Source: Modestobacter sp. Leaf380 (GTDB lineage Bacteria > Actinomycetota > Actinomycetes > Mycobacteriales > Geodermatophilaceae). Taken from it: 64,000 nt of DNA. A program made the translations under genes and the position numbers. Location: assembly GCF_001424485.1 (NCBI RefSeq), contig NZ_LMQC01000025.1, forward strand, positions 84,851 to 148,850. The letters run 5' to 3'. Of this stretch, positions 7,638-18,826 are shown piece after piece. The notes under the pieces are model-generated. The model was not told the origin of the DNA and made no database searches. It saw only the letters and a list, made by a program, of their open reading frames with translations. How positions within the stretch are numbered: position 1 is the stretch's first letter; the number at the start of each line of letters is the position of its first letter.

Positions 7638-8200
7638 CCACCACGCTCTGGGTCGACCTCGTCCTGCTGCTCCTGCTGGTGGGCGGCGCGGCCGCCGGCT
7701 GGCGGCGCGGCGGGCTGCGGCTGGCCGGCTCGGTGGCCGGGCTGGTGGCCGGGCTGGGTGTCGGGCTCGCCCTGGTCCCGCAGCTCACCGGGCCGCCCAC
7801 CGGGACGACCGGCTGGCTGGTCACCCTGCTGGCCGTGCTGGTGCTGGCCTTCCTCGGTGCCGGCGCCGGCCGCTGGGCGGGCGGTCTGCTGGCGCGGCTG
7901 GTGGCGCGGCTGCACCTGACGGTGCTGGACCGGGTGGCCGGCGCGGTCGGCGGGCTCCTGCTGGCCTTCGTCCTGGGGGGCGCCGGGCTGGTGGGGGCCG
8001 GGCTGGTGGGGGCCGGGCTGGTGGGGGCCGGGCTGGCGCCGCTCACCGGCGGGCCCGGTGCCACCGGCGACTGGCTGGCGACCGTCCGCAGCTCGCAGCT
8101 CGGCTCCGCGGCGACCGCGGCGGCCGACCAGGCGCTGCACCTGGTCGGGGTACAGGTGGCCGTGCTGGGCGGCGTCCGGCTGCCGGGCGGTGTCCGGTGA
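7634..8200 (+). CDS. CvpA-like small polytopic membrane protein
   Basis: 188 residues with about four hydrophobic spans (around 6-22, 30-48, 56-75, 98-135) and the Gly-rich look of CvpA-family proteins, which are associated with colicin V secretion and envelope homeostasis; the WRRGGLRLAGSVAGL after the first span fits that family. Start ATG 7634 overlaps the previous stop (ATGA), showing translational coupling. A tandem repeat encodes GAGLV pentads in the last span. Ends overlapping the next gene (GTGA). The family call is moderate; it could be a generic membrane protein. It is the middle gene of a trio next to the OmpR-type system. Confidence 0.65.
   Translation: MTTTLWVDLVLLLLLVGGAAAGWRRGGLRLAGSVAGLVAGLGVGLALVPQLTGPPTGTTGWLVTLLAVLVLAFLGAGAGRWAGGLLARLVARLHLTVLDRVAGAVGGLLLAFVLGGAGLVGAGLVGAGLVGAGLAPLTGGPGATGDWLATVRSSQLGSAATAAADQALHLVGVQVAVLGGVRLPGGVR
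7981..8036 (+). repeat. 15-bp tandem repeat within the CvpA-like gene
   Basis: Nearly identical copies of a 15-nt unit (GCCGGGCTGGTGGGG) run in a row, coding GAGLV repeats in a membrane span. Identity between copies suggests recent expansion. Confidence 0.85.
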
Positions 8201-8724
8201 CGGGTCGCGACCGGCAGCACGGCACCACGGAGTCCCCGGCCGTGGACGCCGCGGGCCGGCCCCGCTTGCCGGGCGACCGCGTGGCCACCCACGTGGTCGG
8301 GCCGTGGGTCCTGGGCACCCGGGACGTGCGCGACGAGGCAGACCTGGCCGGAGCCCACCCGGGACCCGCGACCGGCCGCGGTGTCCCCCGGCGACTGCTC
8401 GTCCGCGTCGCGGTGGGAGCCGGCGCGCTGGTCGTGGTCGTCGCGCTCGCCGCGGCGGCGGGCAGCGCGATCACCCCGGGGGTCAGCACCACCGGTGCCC
8501 CGACGGTGGGCAGCCCCGCCACCTCGACGGGCGCCGAGGAGGCCACGGCCGGTGCCGGCGGCGGGACCACGGCCGTGCCCCCGGTCGCCGACGAGGAGGC
8601 GGCACCTCCCCCGCCCGGCGGCCCCGGCGCCGACAGCCCGGCAGGCGCGCCTGGCGTGCCTCCGGGCGTGAGCCCGCCGGGGCTGAGCGGCCCCGCCGGG
8701 ACTGGCCCCGCCGGGCCGGGCTGA
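8197..8724 (+). CDS. Hypothetical single-pass membrane protein with Pro-rich tail
   Basis: 175 residues, not recognised. An N-terminal hydrophilic region (1-65) is followed by one strong hydrophobic span (about 68-90, LLVRVAVGAGALVVVVALAA) and a low-complexity Thr/Ala then Pro/Gly-rich tail, probably outside the membrane. Start GTG 8197 overlaps the preceding stop by 4 nt, so it is the third gene of a coupled trio. The tail composition resembles the middle of the first protein of the trio, which supports a shared envelope role. Converges on uvrB with a 21-nt gap and no clear terminator. Confidence 0.65.
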   Translation: MTGRDRQHGTTESPAVDAAGRPRLPGDRVATHVVGPWVLGTRDVRDEADLAGAHPGPATGRGVPRRLLVRVAVGAGALVVVVALAAAAGSAITPGVSTTGAPTVGSPATSTGAEEATAGAGGGTTAVPPVADEEAAPPPPGGPGADSPAGAPGVPPGVSPPGLSGPAGTGPAGPG

Positions 8725-8745
8725 GGCGGGTGGCTCAGCCGGGGG

Positions 8746-10869
8746 TCAGGCGTGCGCCGCGTCGAACTGGCGCAGCTCCCGCTTGAGCTCGTTGAGCTCG
8801 TCACGGAGCCGGGCGGCGACCTCGAACTGCAGCTCCCGGGCCGCGGACAGCATCTGCTCGTTCATCGTGGTGATCATGTCGGCCAGGGCCGCACGGGGCA
8901 GGCCCTCCACGTCGATCGAGCCGGCCTTGGCCTTGCCCTTCGCCTTGGACGACAACCCGGGCACGGGTGCCTTGCCGCGGGACTGCTGCCGGCCGGAGCC
9001 GCCGAACTCCTCGGTGGCCTTCTCGGCGTCCTCGCTGGCCTTGTAGATGCCGTCGAGGATGTCCACGATCTTCTTCCGCAGCGGCTGCGGGTCGACGCCG
9101 TGCTCCAGGTTGTAGGCGACCTGCTTCTCCCGGCGCCGCGAGGTCTCGTCGATGGCCTGGGCCATCGACGGGGTGATCTTGTCGGCGTACATGTGCACCT
9201 GGCCCGACACGTTGCGTGCCGCGCGCCCGATCGTCTGGATCAGCGAGGTGCCCGACCGGAGGAAGCCCTCCTTGTCGGCGTCCAGGATCGCGACCAGTGA
9301 CACCTCGGGCAGGTCCAGGCCCTCCCGCAGCAGGTTGATCCCGACCAGCACGTCGTACTCGCCCTGCCGCAGCTCCCGCAGCAGCTCGACCCGGCGCAGG
9401 GTGTCCACCTCGGAGTGCAGGTAGCGGACCTTGATGCCGAGCTCGAGCAGGTAGTCGGTGAGGTCCTCGCTCATCTTCTTGGTCAGCGTGGTGACCAGGA
9501 TGCGCTCGTCCTTCTCGGTCCGGACGCGGATCTCGTGCACCAGGTCGTCGATCTGGCCCTTGGTCGGCTTGACCACGATCTCGGGGTCGACCAGGCCGGT
9601 GGGCCGGATGACCTGCTCGACGAACTCGCCCTGCGTGCGGCCCAGCTCGTACTTGCCCGGGGTCGCCGACAGGTAGACGGCCTGCCCGATCCGGTCGGTG
9701 AACTCCTCCCACTTCAGCGGGCGGTTGTCCATCGCCGACGGGAGCCGGAACCCGTGGTCGACCAGGGTGCGCTTGCGGCTCATGTCGCCCTCGAACATGC
9801 CGCCGATCTGCGGCACGGTCACGTGCGACTCGTCGATGACGAGCAGGAAGTCGTCGGGGAAGTAGTCGATGAGGCAGGCACCGGCCGAGCCGGGAGCCCG
9901 GCCGTCGATGTGCCGGGAGTAGTTCTCGATGCCCGAGCAGAAGCCGACCTGGCGCATCATCTCGATGTCGTAGGTGGTCCTCATCCGCAGCCGCTGGGAC
10001 TCCAGCAGCTTGCCCTGCTTGTCCAGCTCCGCCAGGCGCCCCTCGAGCTCGGACTCGATGGCCCCGATCGCCCGCTCCATGCGCTCGGGCCCGGCGACGT
10101 AGTGGGTGGCCGGGAAGACGAAGAGCTCCTCGACCTCCCGCACGACCTCACCGGTCAACGGGTGCAGGTAGTAGAGCCGCTCGACCTCGTCACCGAACAT
10201 CTCGATCCGGACCGCGAGCTCCTCGTACACCGGGAAGACCTCGATCGTGTCCCCCCGCACCCGGAAGGTGCCACGGGTGAAGGCGAGGTCGTTGCGGGTG
10301 TACTGCTCGGTCACCAGGGTGCGCAGCAGCTCGTCGCGGTCCCGCTCCTGGCCCAGCGAGATCTTCAGCGCCCTGTCGACGTACTCCTGCGGCGTCCCCA
10401 GGCCGTAGATGCAGGACACCGTCGAGACCACGATGACGTCGCGGCGGGTGAGCAGGCTCTGGGTGGTCGAGTGCCGCAGCCGCTCCACCTCCTCGTTGAT
10501 CGAGGAGTCCTTCTCGATGTAGGTGTCCGTCTGCGGGACGTAGGCCTCGGGCTGGTAGTAGTCGTAGTAGGAGACGAAGTACTCGACAGCGTTGTTGGGC
10601 AGCAGTTCCTTGAACTCGTTGGCCAGCTGGGCGGCCAGCGTCTTGTTCGGGGCCATCACCAGGGTGGGCCGCTGCACCTGCTCGATCAGCCAGGCCGTCG
10701 TCGCCGACTTGCCGGTGCCGGTGGCACCGAGCAGCACGGTGTCCTTCTGGCCGGCCCGCACCGCCGTCGCCAGCTCGGCGATCGCCGTCGGCTGGTCGCC
10801 CGAGGGCTGGAACTCGCTGATGACCTCGAAGGTGCCGGTGGTCGGCCGGAGACTCGTCTGCGCGCTCAC
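8746..10869 (-). CDS. uvrB: UvrABC excinuclease subunit B
   Basis: 707-residue UvrB, the damage-verifying helicase-like subunit of nucleotide excision repair; it is loaded by UvrA and recruits UvrC. Seen: Walker A GATGTGKS at residues 48-55; the beta-hairpin region [26 protein letters not shown] Walker B; helicase motifs [14 protein letters not shown] and QTIGRAARN; and the C-terminal UVR domain ([20 protein letters not shown]) that contacts UvrC. Length is normal for actinobacterial UvrB. Start 10869 gives [12 protein letters not shown]; a later start would cut into the FQPSGDQP motif. No neighbour on its strand is close enough to form an operon. Confidence 0.98.
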   Translation of the reverse strand: MSAQTSLRPTTGTFEVISEFQPSGDQPTAIAELATAVRAGQKDTVLLGATGTGKSATTAWLIEQVQRPTLVMAPNKTLAAQLANEFKELLPNNAVEYFVSYYDYYQPEAYVPQTDTYIEKDSSINEEVERLRHSTTQSLLTRRDVIVVSTVSCIYGLGTPQEYVDRALKISLGQERDRDELLRTLVTEQYTRNDLAFTRGTFRVRGDTIEVFPVYEELAVRIEMFGDEVERLYYLHPLTGEVVREVEELFVFPATHYVAGPERMERAIGAIESELEGRLAELDKQGKLLESQRLRMRTTYDIEMMRQVGFCSGIENYSRHIDGRAPGSAGACLIDYFPDDFLLVIDESHVTVPQIGGMFEGDMSRKRTLVDHGFRLPSAMDNRPLKWEEFTDRIGQAVYLSATPGKYELGRTQGEFVEQVIRPTGLVDPEIVVKPTKGQIDDLVHEIRVRTEKDERILVTTLTKKMSEDLTDYLLELGIKVRYLHSEVDTLRRVELLRELRQGEYDVLVGINLLREGLDLPEVSLVAILDADKEGFLRSGTSLIQTIGRAARNVSGQVHMYADKITPSMAQAIDETSRRREKQVAYNLEHGVDPQPLRKKIVDILDGIYKASEDAEKATEEFGGSGRQQSRGKAPVPGLSSKAKGKAKAGSIDVEGLPRAALADMITTMNEQMLSAARELQFEVAARLRDELNELKRELRQFDAAHA

Positions 10870-10971
10870 GCCCCGAAGGTACGACGGGGGTACGACAGAA
10901 ACCGGGTGAGCGGGTCACGACCTGTGGCGCGTGACGCGCGGGACGTAATGACACTCGTGTGATTCACCCCC

Positions 10972-11000
10972 TTGTGACGGGGCGTTCCGGCACCTAACGT
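10972..11000 (+). promoter_or_regulatory. SigA-type promoter upstream of a gene-free structured region
   Basis: -35 TTGTGA (10972-10977), 17-bp spacer, -10 TAACGT (10995-11000). This is one of the best housekeeping-type promoters visible in the window. The predicted start near 11007 is followed by no credible reading frame but by strong secondary structure and a terminator. Confidence 0.55.
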
Positions 11001-11004
11001 GACT

Positions 11005-11205
11005 GGCGCAGGACAGCGGGAGACCACGCGCTGGACCGGACGGCCTGGGGAGACCCGGGTACCGCGGTCCGCCGGAGGGACCCCGGTACCACCCGGGAGC
11101 CCCCGGGCACGGCCGGTCCCCGTCCTGCGAGAGACGCGACGGGCCGTGGGGAAGCGGCTGACGTCGTCACGAAGCCCCTCCCGGCCGCGCCGGGAGGGGC
11201 TTCGT
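11005..11205 (+). ncRNA. Candidate structured small RNA or leader between uvrB and glgX
   Basis: About 200 nt bounded by a SigA-like promoter and a 16-bp terminator hairpin. Inside, GGTACCG (around 11057) pairs with CGGTACC (around 11088) around an inner GGTCC/GGACC stem, and there are further GGGAGACC-like elements. Reading frames here are short and lack starts with ribosome sites. It may be a trans-acting sRNA, or an attenuated leader whose read-through feeds glgX. I do not recognise the family; it lacks the CCGAAGG core of glycine riboswitches and the C-rich loops of 6C RNA. Confidence 0.45.
11169..11205 (+). terminator. Perfect 16-bp hairpin terminator
   Basis: Arms 11169-11184 and 11190-11205 are perfectly complementary with a 5-nt CCGCG loop. 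It lies 230 nt before glgX and about 300 nt after the divergent uvrB start, so it does not end any annotated gene. Confidence 0.7.
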
Positions 11206-11434
11206 CGTGTCCGCGGGTGGCCCACCCCACCGGGGTGACGGCGCGCGGAGCGGCCTGGGACCCGGCAGACTCAGCCGGGCCGTGACCCGAACGTCACCGC
11301 CGACGCGGTTGGTCGCCACGCGACCGGGGCAACGACGCCCCGACCCGGTCACGGCGGCTCCCCAGGAGCCCGCACGAGCACGACCCGCAGGTCCCGAGTC
11401 CCGGGACCGCCCAGCGCAGGAGGAACGCCACCAC
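11206..11434 (+). other. glgX upstream region, no gene seen
   Basis: 229 nt between the orphan terminator and glgX. It holds a small inverted repeat GGTCGC-CAC-GCGACC (11311-11325) that could be an operator, and the glgX SD AGGAGG at 11418-11423. No further credible coding region or promoter stands out. Confidence 0.5.
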
Positions 11435-13542
<2,108 letters not shown>

Positions 13543-13546
<4 letters not shown>

Positions 13547-15843
13547 CCGGGGGCGTCCCCTCGGGCACGTACCGGCTGCAGTTCCACGCCGACTTCACCC
13601 TCGACGACGGCGTCGGGCTGGCCGGCTACCTGGCCGACCTGGGTGTGAGCCACGCGTACTCCTCGCCGCTGCTGCGCTCGGCCGAGGGCTCCAACCACGG
13701 CTACGACACCACCGACCACGCGCACGTCGACGAGGCGCGCGGTGGTCGGGAGGCCTTGGACCGGTTCGTGGCCGCGCTGCACGAGCACGGCCTGGGCCTG
13801 GTGCTGGACCTGGTGCCCAACCACATGGGCGTGGAGGACGCGCACGCCTCGCAGTGGTGGTGGTCGCTGCTGGAGCTCGGCCAGGGCAGCCCGCACGCGC
13901 ACGCCTTCGACGTCGACTGGGCGGCCGGCGGCGGCCGGGTGCGGGTCCCGGTGCTGGGCAGCGCCGAGGACGTCGCCCAGCTCGAGGTCACCGACGGCGA
14001 GCTGCGCTACTACGAGCACCGCTTCCCGATCGCCCCCGGGACCGGTGACGGCACCCCGCAGCAGGTGCACGACCGACAGCACTACGAGCTGGTCGACTGG
14101 CGCCGGGCCGACGGCGACCTGAACTACCGCCGGTTCTTCGCCATCAACACCCTGGCCGGCCTGCGGGTCGAGGACGAGCGGGTCTTCGACGCCACCCACG
14201 CCCTGGTGCGCGAGCTGCTGGCCGCCGGGCACGTCGACGGCCTGCGGATCGACCACCCGGACGGGCTGGCGGACCCGAAGGGCTACCTGGACCGGCTCGC
14301 CGAGCTCAGCGACCACCGCTGGACCGTGGTGGAGAAGATCCTCGAGCCCGGGGAGGACCTCCCGGGTGACTGGGCCACCGCGGGGACGACGGGCTACGAC
14401 GCGCTGGCCGAGGTCGACGGCGTGCTCGTCGACCCGGCCGGCGAGGCCGCGTTCACCGCGCTGGACACCGAGGTGGCCGGCCGCGAGGTGGACTACGACG
14501 AGCTGGTGCACGACGCCAAGCGCGAGGTCACCGACGGCATCCTGGGCTCCGAGGTCGCTCGGCTGGCCCGGCTCGTCGGGGACCTCCCCGGCGTGCCGGC
14601 CGAGCAGGTCACCGAGGCACTCGCCGAGCTGCTGGCCGGCTTCGACGTGTACCGGACGTACCTGCCCGAGGGCCGGGCGCACCTGGACGCGACGGTCGGC
14701 GCGGTGCGCGAGCGCCGTCCGGACCTGACGGCGGCGGTGGACGGCCTGCACCCGTTGCTGGCCACCCCGCACACGGAGCTGGCCACCCGGTTCGAGCAGA
14801 CCTCGGGCCCGGTCATGGCCAAGGGCGTCGAGGACAGCGCCTACTACCGGTGGTCGCGCTTCGTGGCGCTCAACGAGGTCGGCGGTGACCCGACCCGGTT
14901 CGGGCTGCCGGTGGCCGACTTCCACGCCGCGCAGGAGCGCCGGGGCGCCACCCGGGCCGTCTCCATGACCACGCTGTCCACGCACGACACCAAGCGCAGC
15001 GAGGACGTGCGGGCCCGGCTGGCCGTGCTGGCCGAGCTCCCCGAGGAGTGGGCGGGCCTGGTCCGCGGCTGGCTGGGCCGGCACCCGCTGGCCGACCGGC
15101 CGCTGGCCCACCAGGTCTGGCAGAACCTGGTCGGCGCGTGGCCGCTGACACCCGAGCGGGCGCACGCCTACGCGGAGAAGGCCGCCCGCGAGGCGGGCAC
15201 GTCGACCACGTACACCGCGGTGGACGAGGAGTTCGAGGCCTCGCTGCACGCGATGGTCGACGCCGCCTTCGAGGACCCGGCCACGCGCGCCGAGATCGAC
15301 GGCCTGGTGGCCCGGATCGCGCCGGCGGGCTGGTCCAACTCGCTGACGCAGAAGCTCCTGCAGCTCACCGTGGCCGGCGTCCCCGACGTCTACCAGGGCA
15401 CCGAGCTGTGGGACTTCTCGCTGGTCGACCCGGACAACCGCCGTCCGGTCGACTACCCGCTGCGGCGGCGGCTGCTCGCCGACCTCGACGCGGGCACGGT
15501 GCCCGCGGTCGAGGAGACCGGTGCGGCCAAGCTGCTGGTGGTGTCCCGGGTGCTGCGGCACCGTCGCGACACCCCGGGGGCGTTCGTCGGCTACACCCCC
15601 GTCGAGGCCACCGGCCCGGCCGCGGACCACGTGGTGGCCTTCGACCGTGGCGGTGTCGTCGCCGTCGGGACCCGGCTCCCGGTGGGGCTGGCCGCGACCG
15701 GCTGGGCCGACACCGCACTGCAGCTGCCGCACGGCGGCTGGCGGGACCTGCTCACCGGCGCCCGCGTGGTGTCCGACCTGCACGGCGCCCCGCTCGCCGA
15801 GGTGCTGGCCGCCCTTCCGGTGGCCCTGCTGGTCCGCGACTGA
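13543..15843 (+). CDS. treY: Maltooligosyl trehalose synthase TreY
   Basis: 766-residue GH13 enzyme that turns the reducing-end alpha-1,4 bond of maltodextrins into an alpha,alpha-1,1 bond, giving maltooligosyl trehalose for TreZ. Seen: GTYRLQFHADFTLDD at the N-terminus; DLVPNHMGVED (about 88) with SQWWW nearby; GLRIDHPDGLADP (about 232); EKILEPGE; and LSTHDTKRSEDVRAR. Length fits the family (700-850). Start GTG 13543 overlaps the glgX stop by 4 nt. The usual third gene treZ is not next: it lies 6.3 kb downstream beyond a block on the other strand. A perfect hairpin follows at once, so the glgX-treY transcript ends here. Confidence 0.96.
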
Positions 15844-15847
15844 CGGC

Positions 15848-15880
15848 GCGCCCCCTCGCCCGCACCGGGCGAGGGGGCGC
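15848..15880. terminator. Bidirectional hairpin terminator between treY and the FecB-like gene
   Basis: Perfect 15-bp inverted repeat (15848-15862 with 15866-15880, 3-nt loop), placed 4 nt after the treY stop and 4 nt after the convergent gene's stop, so it can serve both. Confidence 0.8.
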
Positions 15881-15883
15881 ACC

Positions 15884-16852
15884 TCAGGCGGTGAGCGCCA
15901 CTGTCATCCGCTCGGCGATCGCCGTGGCGGTGAGGGCCAGGCCGTTGTTCAGCACCGGGTCCAGCGTCGTGGCCCGGCCGGCGACGACGGCGGGCAGCGC
16001 GTCCCAGGTGGGGACGCCGACCACCGGCGCCGGCTCCGGCGTCTGGTGGAAGAGGAACTCCGCCTCCGACACCATCCCGATCTCCTCCAGGCTCAGCGTC
16101 CGGTCGCCCTGCACATCGGCCGGGTCCAGGCCGAGCACGGCGAACCCCAGGTCGGCCGCGACCGTGGTGGCCAGCTTGTTCGTGTACCAGCGGACCGACC
16201 CGGTCTCGGCCATCTGGGTGGCCAGCACGGCGGCGGTCGGTGTGCGGCCCAGGGCTGCCAGGGCGACCCGGCCCGCGAGCACCGCGGCGTCGTAGTCGGC
16301 CAGGGCGTCGTCGGCCCGGGCCGTGAGGTCGAACTGGGCGAGCTGAGCGGTCATGTCCTCCCGGAACCCGGGCCGGTTGACCTCCACGGGCAGCACCGGG
16401 GCGACCTGGGCCAGCACGTCGTTGCCGAAGGCGTCCATCCGCCAGTTGTTGGCCCGCACCAGGATGAGGTCCGGCGCCAGCGCGGCGATCTCCTCGACGT
16501 CGGGGGCGTCCTCGGCGCTGTCCAGCAGCGGGACGGCGTCGTCGACGAGGCCGGCGTACTGACCCGAGGGCCGCTCCCCCGGTGCGCTGGTGTTCCGGAC
16601 GCCGACCAGCGTCCAGCCGGCCAGCAGCGCGAACTCCAGGTCGCCCCGGCCCTCCATGACCACCACCCGCCGCGGCCGGGCCGGCACGGTGACCGCGACG
16701 TCCTCGTAGGCGAAGTCCACGGTCCCCGGGGTGGTCGGCCCGGGCTCGGCGGTCGAGCTCCCTGCGCCGGTCCCGCAGCCGGCCACCGCGAGCCCGAGGA
16801 GTCCCCCGCCCAGGAGGAGGGACCGGCGGCTGACCTGCAGGGACGAGAACAT
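15884..16852 (-). CDS. Iron-siderophore type ABC substrate-binding lipoprotein (FecB-like)
   Basis: 322 residues. The N-terminus has twin arginines (SRRSLLLGG), a hydrophobic core and the lipobox LAVAGC, so it is an exported lipoprotein, possibly via Tat. The mature part is a two-lobed helical-backbone binding protein: RRVVVMEGRGDLEFALLAGW, then DVEEIAALAPDLILVRAN near the hinge, then MVSEAEFLFHQTP. This fits class III (siderophore/heme/B12) binding proteins. No permease or ATPase of that class is adjacent; the MacAB-like genes upstream are of another type. TAGGGT 6 nt before the ATG indicates its own leaderless promoter rather than read-through from the permease. Ligand unknown. Confidence 0.82.
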   Translation of the reverse strand: MFSSLQVSRRSLLLGGGLLGLAVAGCGTGAGSSTAEPGPTTPGTVDFAYEDVAVTVPARPRRVVVMEGRGDLEFALLAGWTLVGVRNTSAPGERPSGQYAGLVDDAVPLLDSAEDAPDVEEIAALAPDLILVRANNWRMDAFGNDVLAQVAPVLPVEVNRPGFREDMTAQLAQFDLTARADDALADYDAAVLAGRVALAALGRTPTAAVLATQMAETGSVRWYTNKLATTVAADLGFAVLGLDPADVQGDRTLSLEEIGMVSEAEFLFHQTPEPAPVVGVPTWDALPAVVAGRATTLDPVLNNGLALTATAIAERMTVALTA

Positions 16853-16858
16853 GAGGGC

Positions 16859-16864
16859 ACCCTA
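16859..16864 (-). promoter_or_regulatory. -10-like element of the FecB-like lipoprotein gene
   Basis: TAGGGT on the minus strand, 6 nt before the ATG at 16852, without SD. With the preceding T it superficially resembles half an iron box, but the -10 reading fits the window-wide pattern better. Confidence 0.5.
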
Positions 16865-16898
16865 AGTCGATCATGGTGCCGGTGGGGCGGGGACGGGC

Positions 16899-18113
16899 TC
16901 AGAACCGGATGGCGTCGATCACCTTCACCCGGACGGCGAGGACCGCGGGCAGCAGCCCGGCCAGCGCCCCGACCCCGGCGGCTGCGACCAGGCCCTCGAC
17001 CGCGGCCTGGACCGGGAAGCCGGGCTCGTCGGCGATCGGGACGCCGTTGTTGAACCACTCCTCGATGGGCAGGTTGGCCACCACGAGGACCGCGAGGGCC
17101 ACGGCGGCGACCCCGGCGAGCAGGGTGGCCACGACGGACTCCAGCATGATCGCCGAGAACACCCGGCCCGACGTGGCACCGAAGCTGCGCCGGATGCCGA
17201 TCTCCCGGACCCGCTGGCGGACGGCCATCATGCCGACGTTGAACACGCCCAGGCCACCCAGCAGCAGCACCACCCCGCCGGCGCCCCGCACGGCCAGCCG
17301 CAGGGTGTCCAGGCTGCCGGCCAGGCCCGGTGAGTCCATCCGGTAGGCCTGGACCTGGATGCCTCCGGGCAGCAGCAGTGGGAGGTCGCTGCTGACGGCC
17401 GCGACCACGTCGTCGGCCTGGGCGGCCGGCACCCAGAGCTCGAGCTGGTCGGGCCCGAACAGGTAGGGGTCCCGCGGGGCGGTCGCGGCCTCCAGCACGG
17501 AGCGGTCGATCCGGTAGACCTGCGGGTACTCGCCCCCGTCGTTCTCCAGCACCCCGACGACGGTCGCCGTCACCGGCCGGGGACCCCCCAGGACGATGCT
17601 GCGCGGGCCGGTGAAGGGACCGCCACCCATCTGGTCCAGCACGAACTCGTTGACGACCAACGCCGGGGACAGCGACTCGCGGTCGCGGTCGGTGAACCAC
17701 CGGCCGGCGATGGGCTCGATCCGGTGCAGGTCCCCGTAGGAGGGGGACACGTCGGTGGTCTGCACCTCCTGGGTGCCCGCGGGGAGCCGGAGGAGTGCCG
17801 AGCCGTACCCCACGGTGGCGTACTCGGTGACGCCGTAGCGGTCGAGCAGCTCCTGGCTGGCGGCGTCCCAGGCGTCCGGGGACGGCGGCAGGCCGGTGGC
17901 CGGGTCGAACCCGGACACGCTGATCGTGGCCGCCCGCCCCTGGTAGCGCTCGGCCTGCTCCTGCTGCACCTGGGCGACGATCAGCCCGAGCCCGGTCACC
18001 GCGGTCATGGCGAAGACCGCCAAGAAGACCCCGACCAGGGACAGCACGACGCGCACCCGGTGCACCCGGACCTCACCCCAGGCCTCGGCGAGGACACCGA
18101 GCACGCCGGTCAC
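16899..18113 (-). CDS. MacB/FtsX-type ABC transporter permease
   Basis: 404 residues. One N-terminal membrane span (about 22-45), a large extracytoplasmic MacB-PCD-like domain (about 50-275), then three C-terminal spans with the FtsX-domain motif VRQRVREIGIRRSFGATSGRVFSAI at the cytoplasmic loop, the usual coupling site to the ATPase. Last gene of an adaptor-ATPase-permease operon with 4-bp overlaps. Such mechanotransmission systems move substrates that are already outside the membrane, or signal to the envelope; in a Gram-positive-type cell the role may be lipid, peptide or antibiotic handling. Substrate unknown. Confidence 0.88.
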   Translation of the reverse strand: MTGVLGVLAEAWGEVRVHRVRVVLSLVGVFLAVFAMTAVTGLGLIVAQVQQEQAERYQGRAATISVSGFDPATGLPPSPDAWDAASQELLDRYGVTEYATVGYGSALLRLPAGTQEVQTTDVSPSYGDLHRIEPIAGRWFTDRDRESLSPALVVNEFVLDQMGGGPFTGPRSIVLGGPRPVTATVVGVLENDGGEYPQVYRIDRSVLEAATAPRDPYLFGPDQLELWVPAAQADDVVAAVSSDLPLLLPGGIQVQAYRMDSPGLAGSLDTLRLAVRGAGGVVLLLGGLGVFNVGMMAVRQRVREIGIRRSFGATSGRVFSAIMLESVVATLLAGVAAVALAVLVVANLPIEEWFNNGVPIADEPGFPVQAAVEGLVAAAGVGALAGLLPAVLAVRVKVIDAIRF

Positions 18114-18826
18114 GAGGTCGCCGCCACGGTCTCGGCGACGGTCATCGGGGTGAGCCGTCCAACGTCCAGGCGCAGCTGCCGGTCGGCGAGCGCTGCCACC
18201 GACAGGTCGTGGGTGATGGTGACGAGCGCGGCGCCCCGCTCGGCGGTGGCCTCGGCCAGCAGCGCCATCACGGCCCGGCCGGTGTCGACGTCCAGGGCGC
18301 CGGTCGGCTCGTCGGCCAGCACCACCCGGGGACGGCGGACCAGTGCCCGGGCGATCGCCACCCGCTGCTGCTCACCGCCCGACAGCCGCTCGGGCACCTG
18401 GTCGGCCCGGTCTCCCAGCCCGACCCGGTCGAGCACGTCGCGGGCGGTGCGGCCCCGGGTGAGGAACTCCCGTCCACGCGCGTAGAGCAGCGGTGCCGCG
18501 ACGTTCTCGGCCGCGGTCCGCCGGGGCAGCAGGTTGAACTGCTGGAAGACGAAGCCGAAGCACTCCCCGCGCAGCCTGGCCCGGCGGCGCCCGCGCAACC
18601 GGCCGGTGTCCTGCCCGTCCAGCAGGTACTCCCCCGAGGTGGGGCTGTCCAGCAGGCCCAGCACGTTGAGCAGCGTCGACTTCCCCGACCCGGACCGCCC
18701 GACGATGGACACGTGCTCGCCGGCGGCGACGGTGAGGTCGACGTCGGTGAGGATCGGCAGCAGCCCGCCGTCGGGCAGCCGCACCTCGCGGCCGACCCCG
18801 GTGAGCCGGAGCTGGACGTCGCTCAC
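18110..18826 (-). CDS. MacB/LolD-type ABC transporter ATP-binding protein
   Basis: 238-residue nucleotide-binding subunit. Walker A GRSGSGKS near residue 43, Q-loop FVFQQFNLLPRRTAAENV, signature LSGGEQQRVAIARAL, Walker B VVLADEPTGALD, and the switch His in TITHDLSV. The LLPRRTA-ENV and DEPTGALD details are typical of the MacB/LolD subgroup. It overlaps both neighbours by 4 nt (adaptor upstream, permease downstream), so the three are expressed as a set. Confidence 0.93.
   Translation of the reverse strand: MSDVQLRLTGVGREVRLPDGGLLPILTDVDLTVAAGEHVSIVGRSGSGKSTLLNVLGLLDSPTSGEYLLDGQDTGRLRGRRRARLRGECFGFVFQQFNLLPRRTAAENVAAPLLYARGREFLTRGRTARDVLDRVGLGDRADQVPERLSGGEQQRVAIARALVRRPRVVLADEPTGALDVDTGRAVMALLAEATAERGAALVTITHDLSVAALADRQLRLDVGRLTPMTVAETVAATS

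Noticed and set aside
11005..11205. Glycine riboswitch or 6C RNA identity for the structured region
   Set aside because: The CCGAAGG core of glycine aptamers and the C-rich paired loops of 6C RNA are absent.
16855..16870. Possible IdeR/Fur iron box (TTAGGG...CCCTCA) before the FecB-like lipoprotein
   Set aside because: The arms are too close for the 19-bp iron-box consensus and the TAGGGT fits exactly the leaderless -10 pattern seen at many other genes here.
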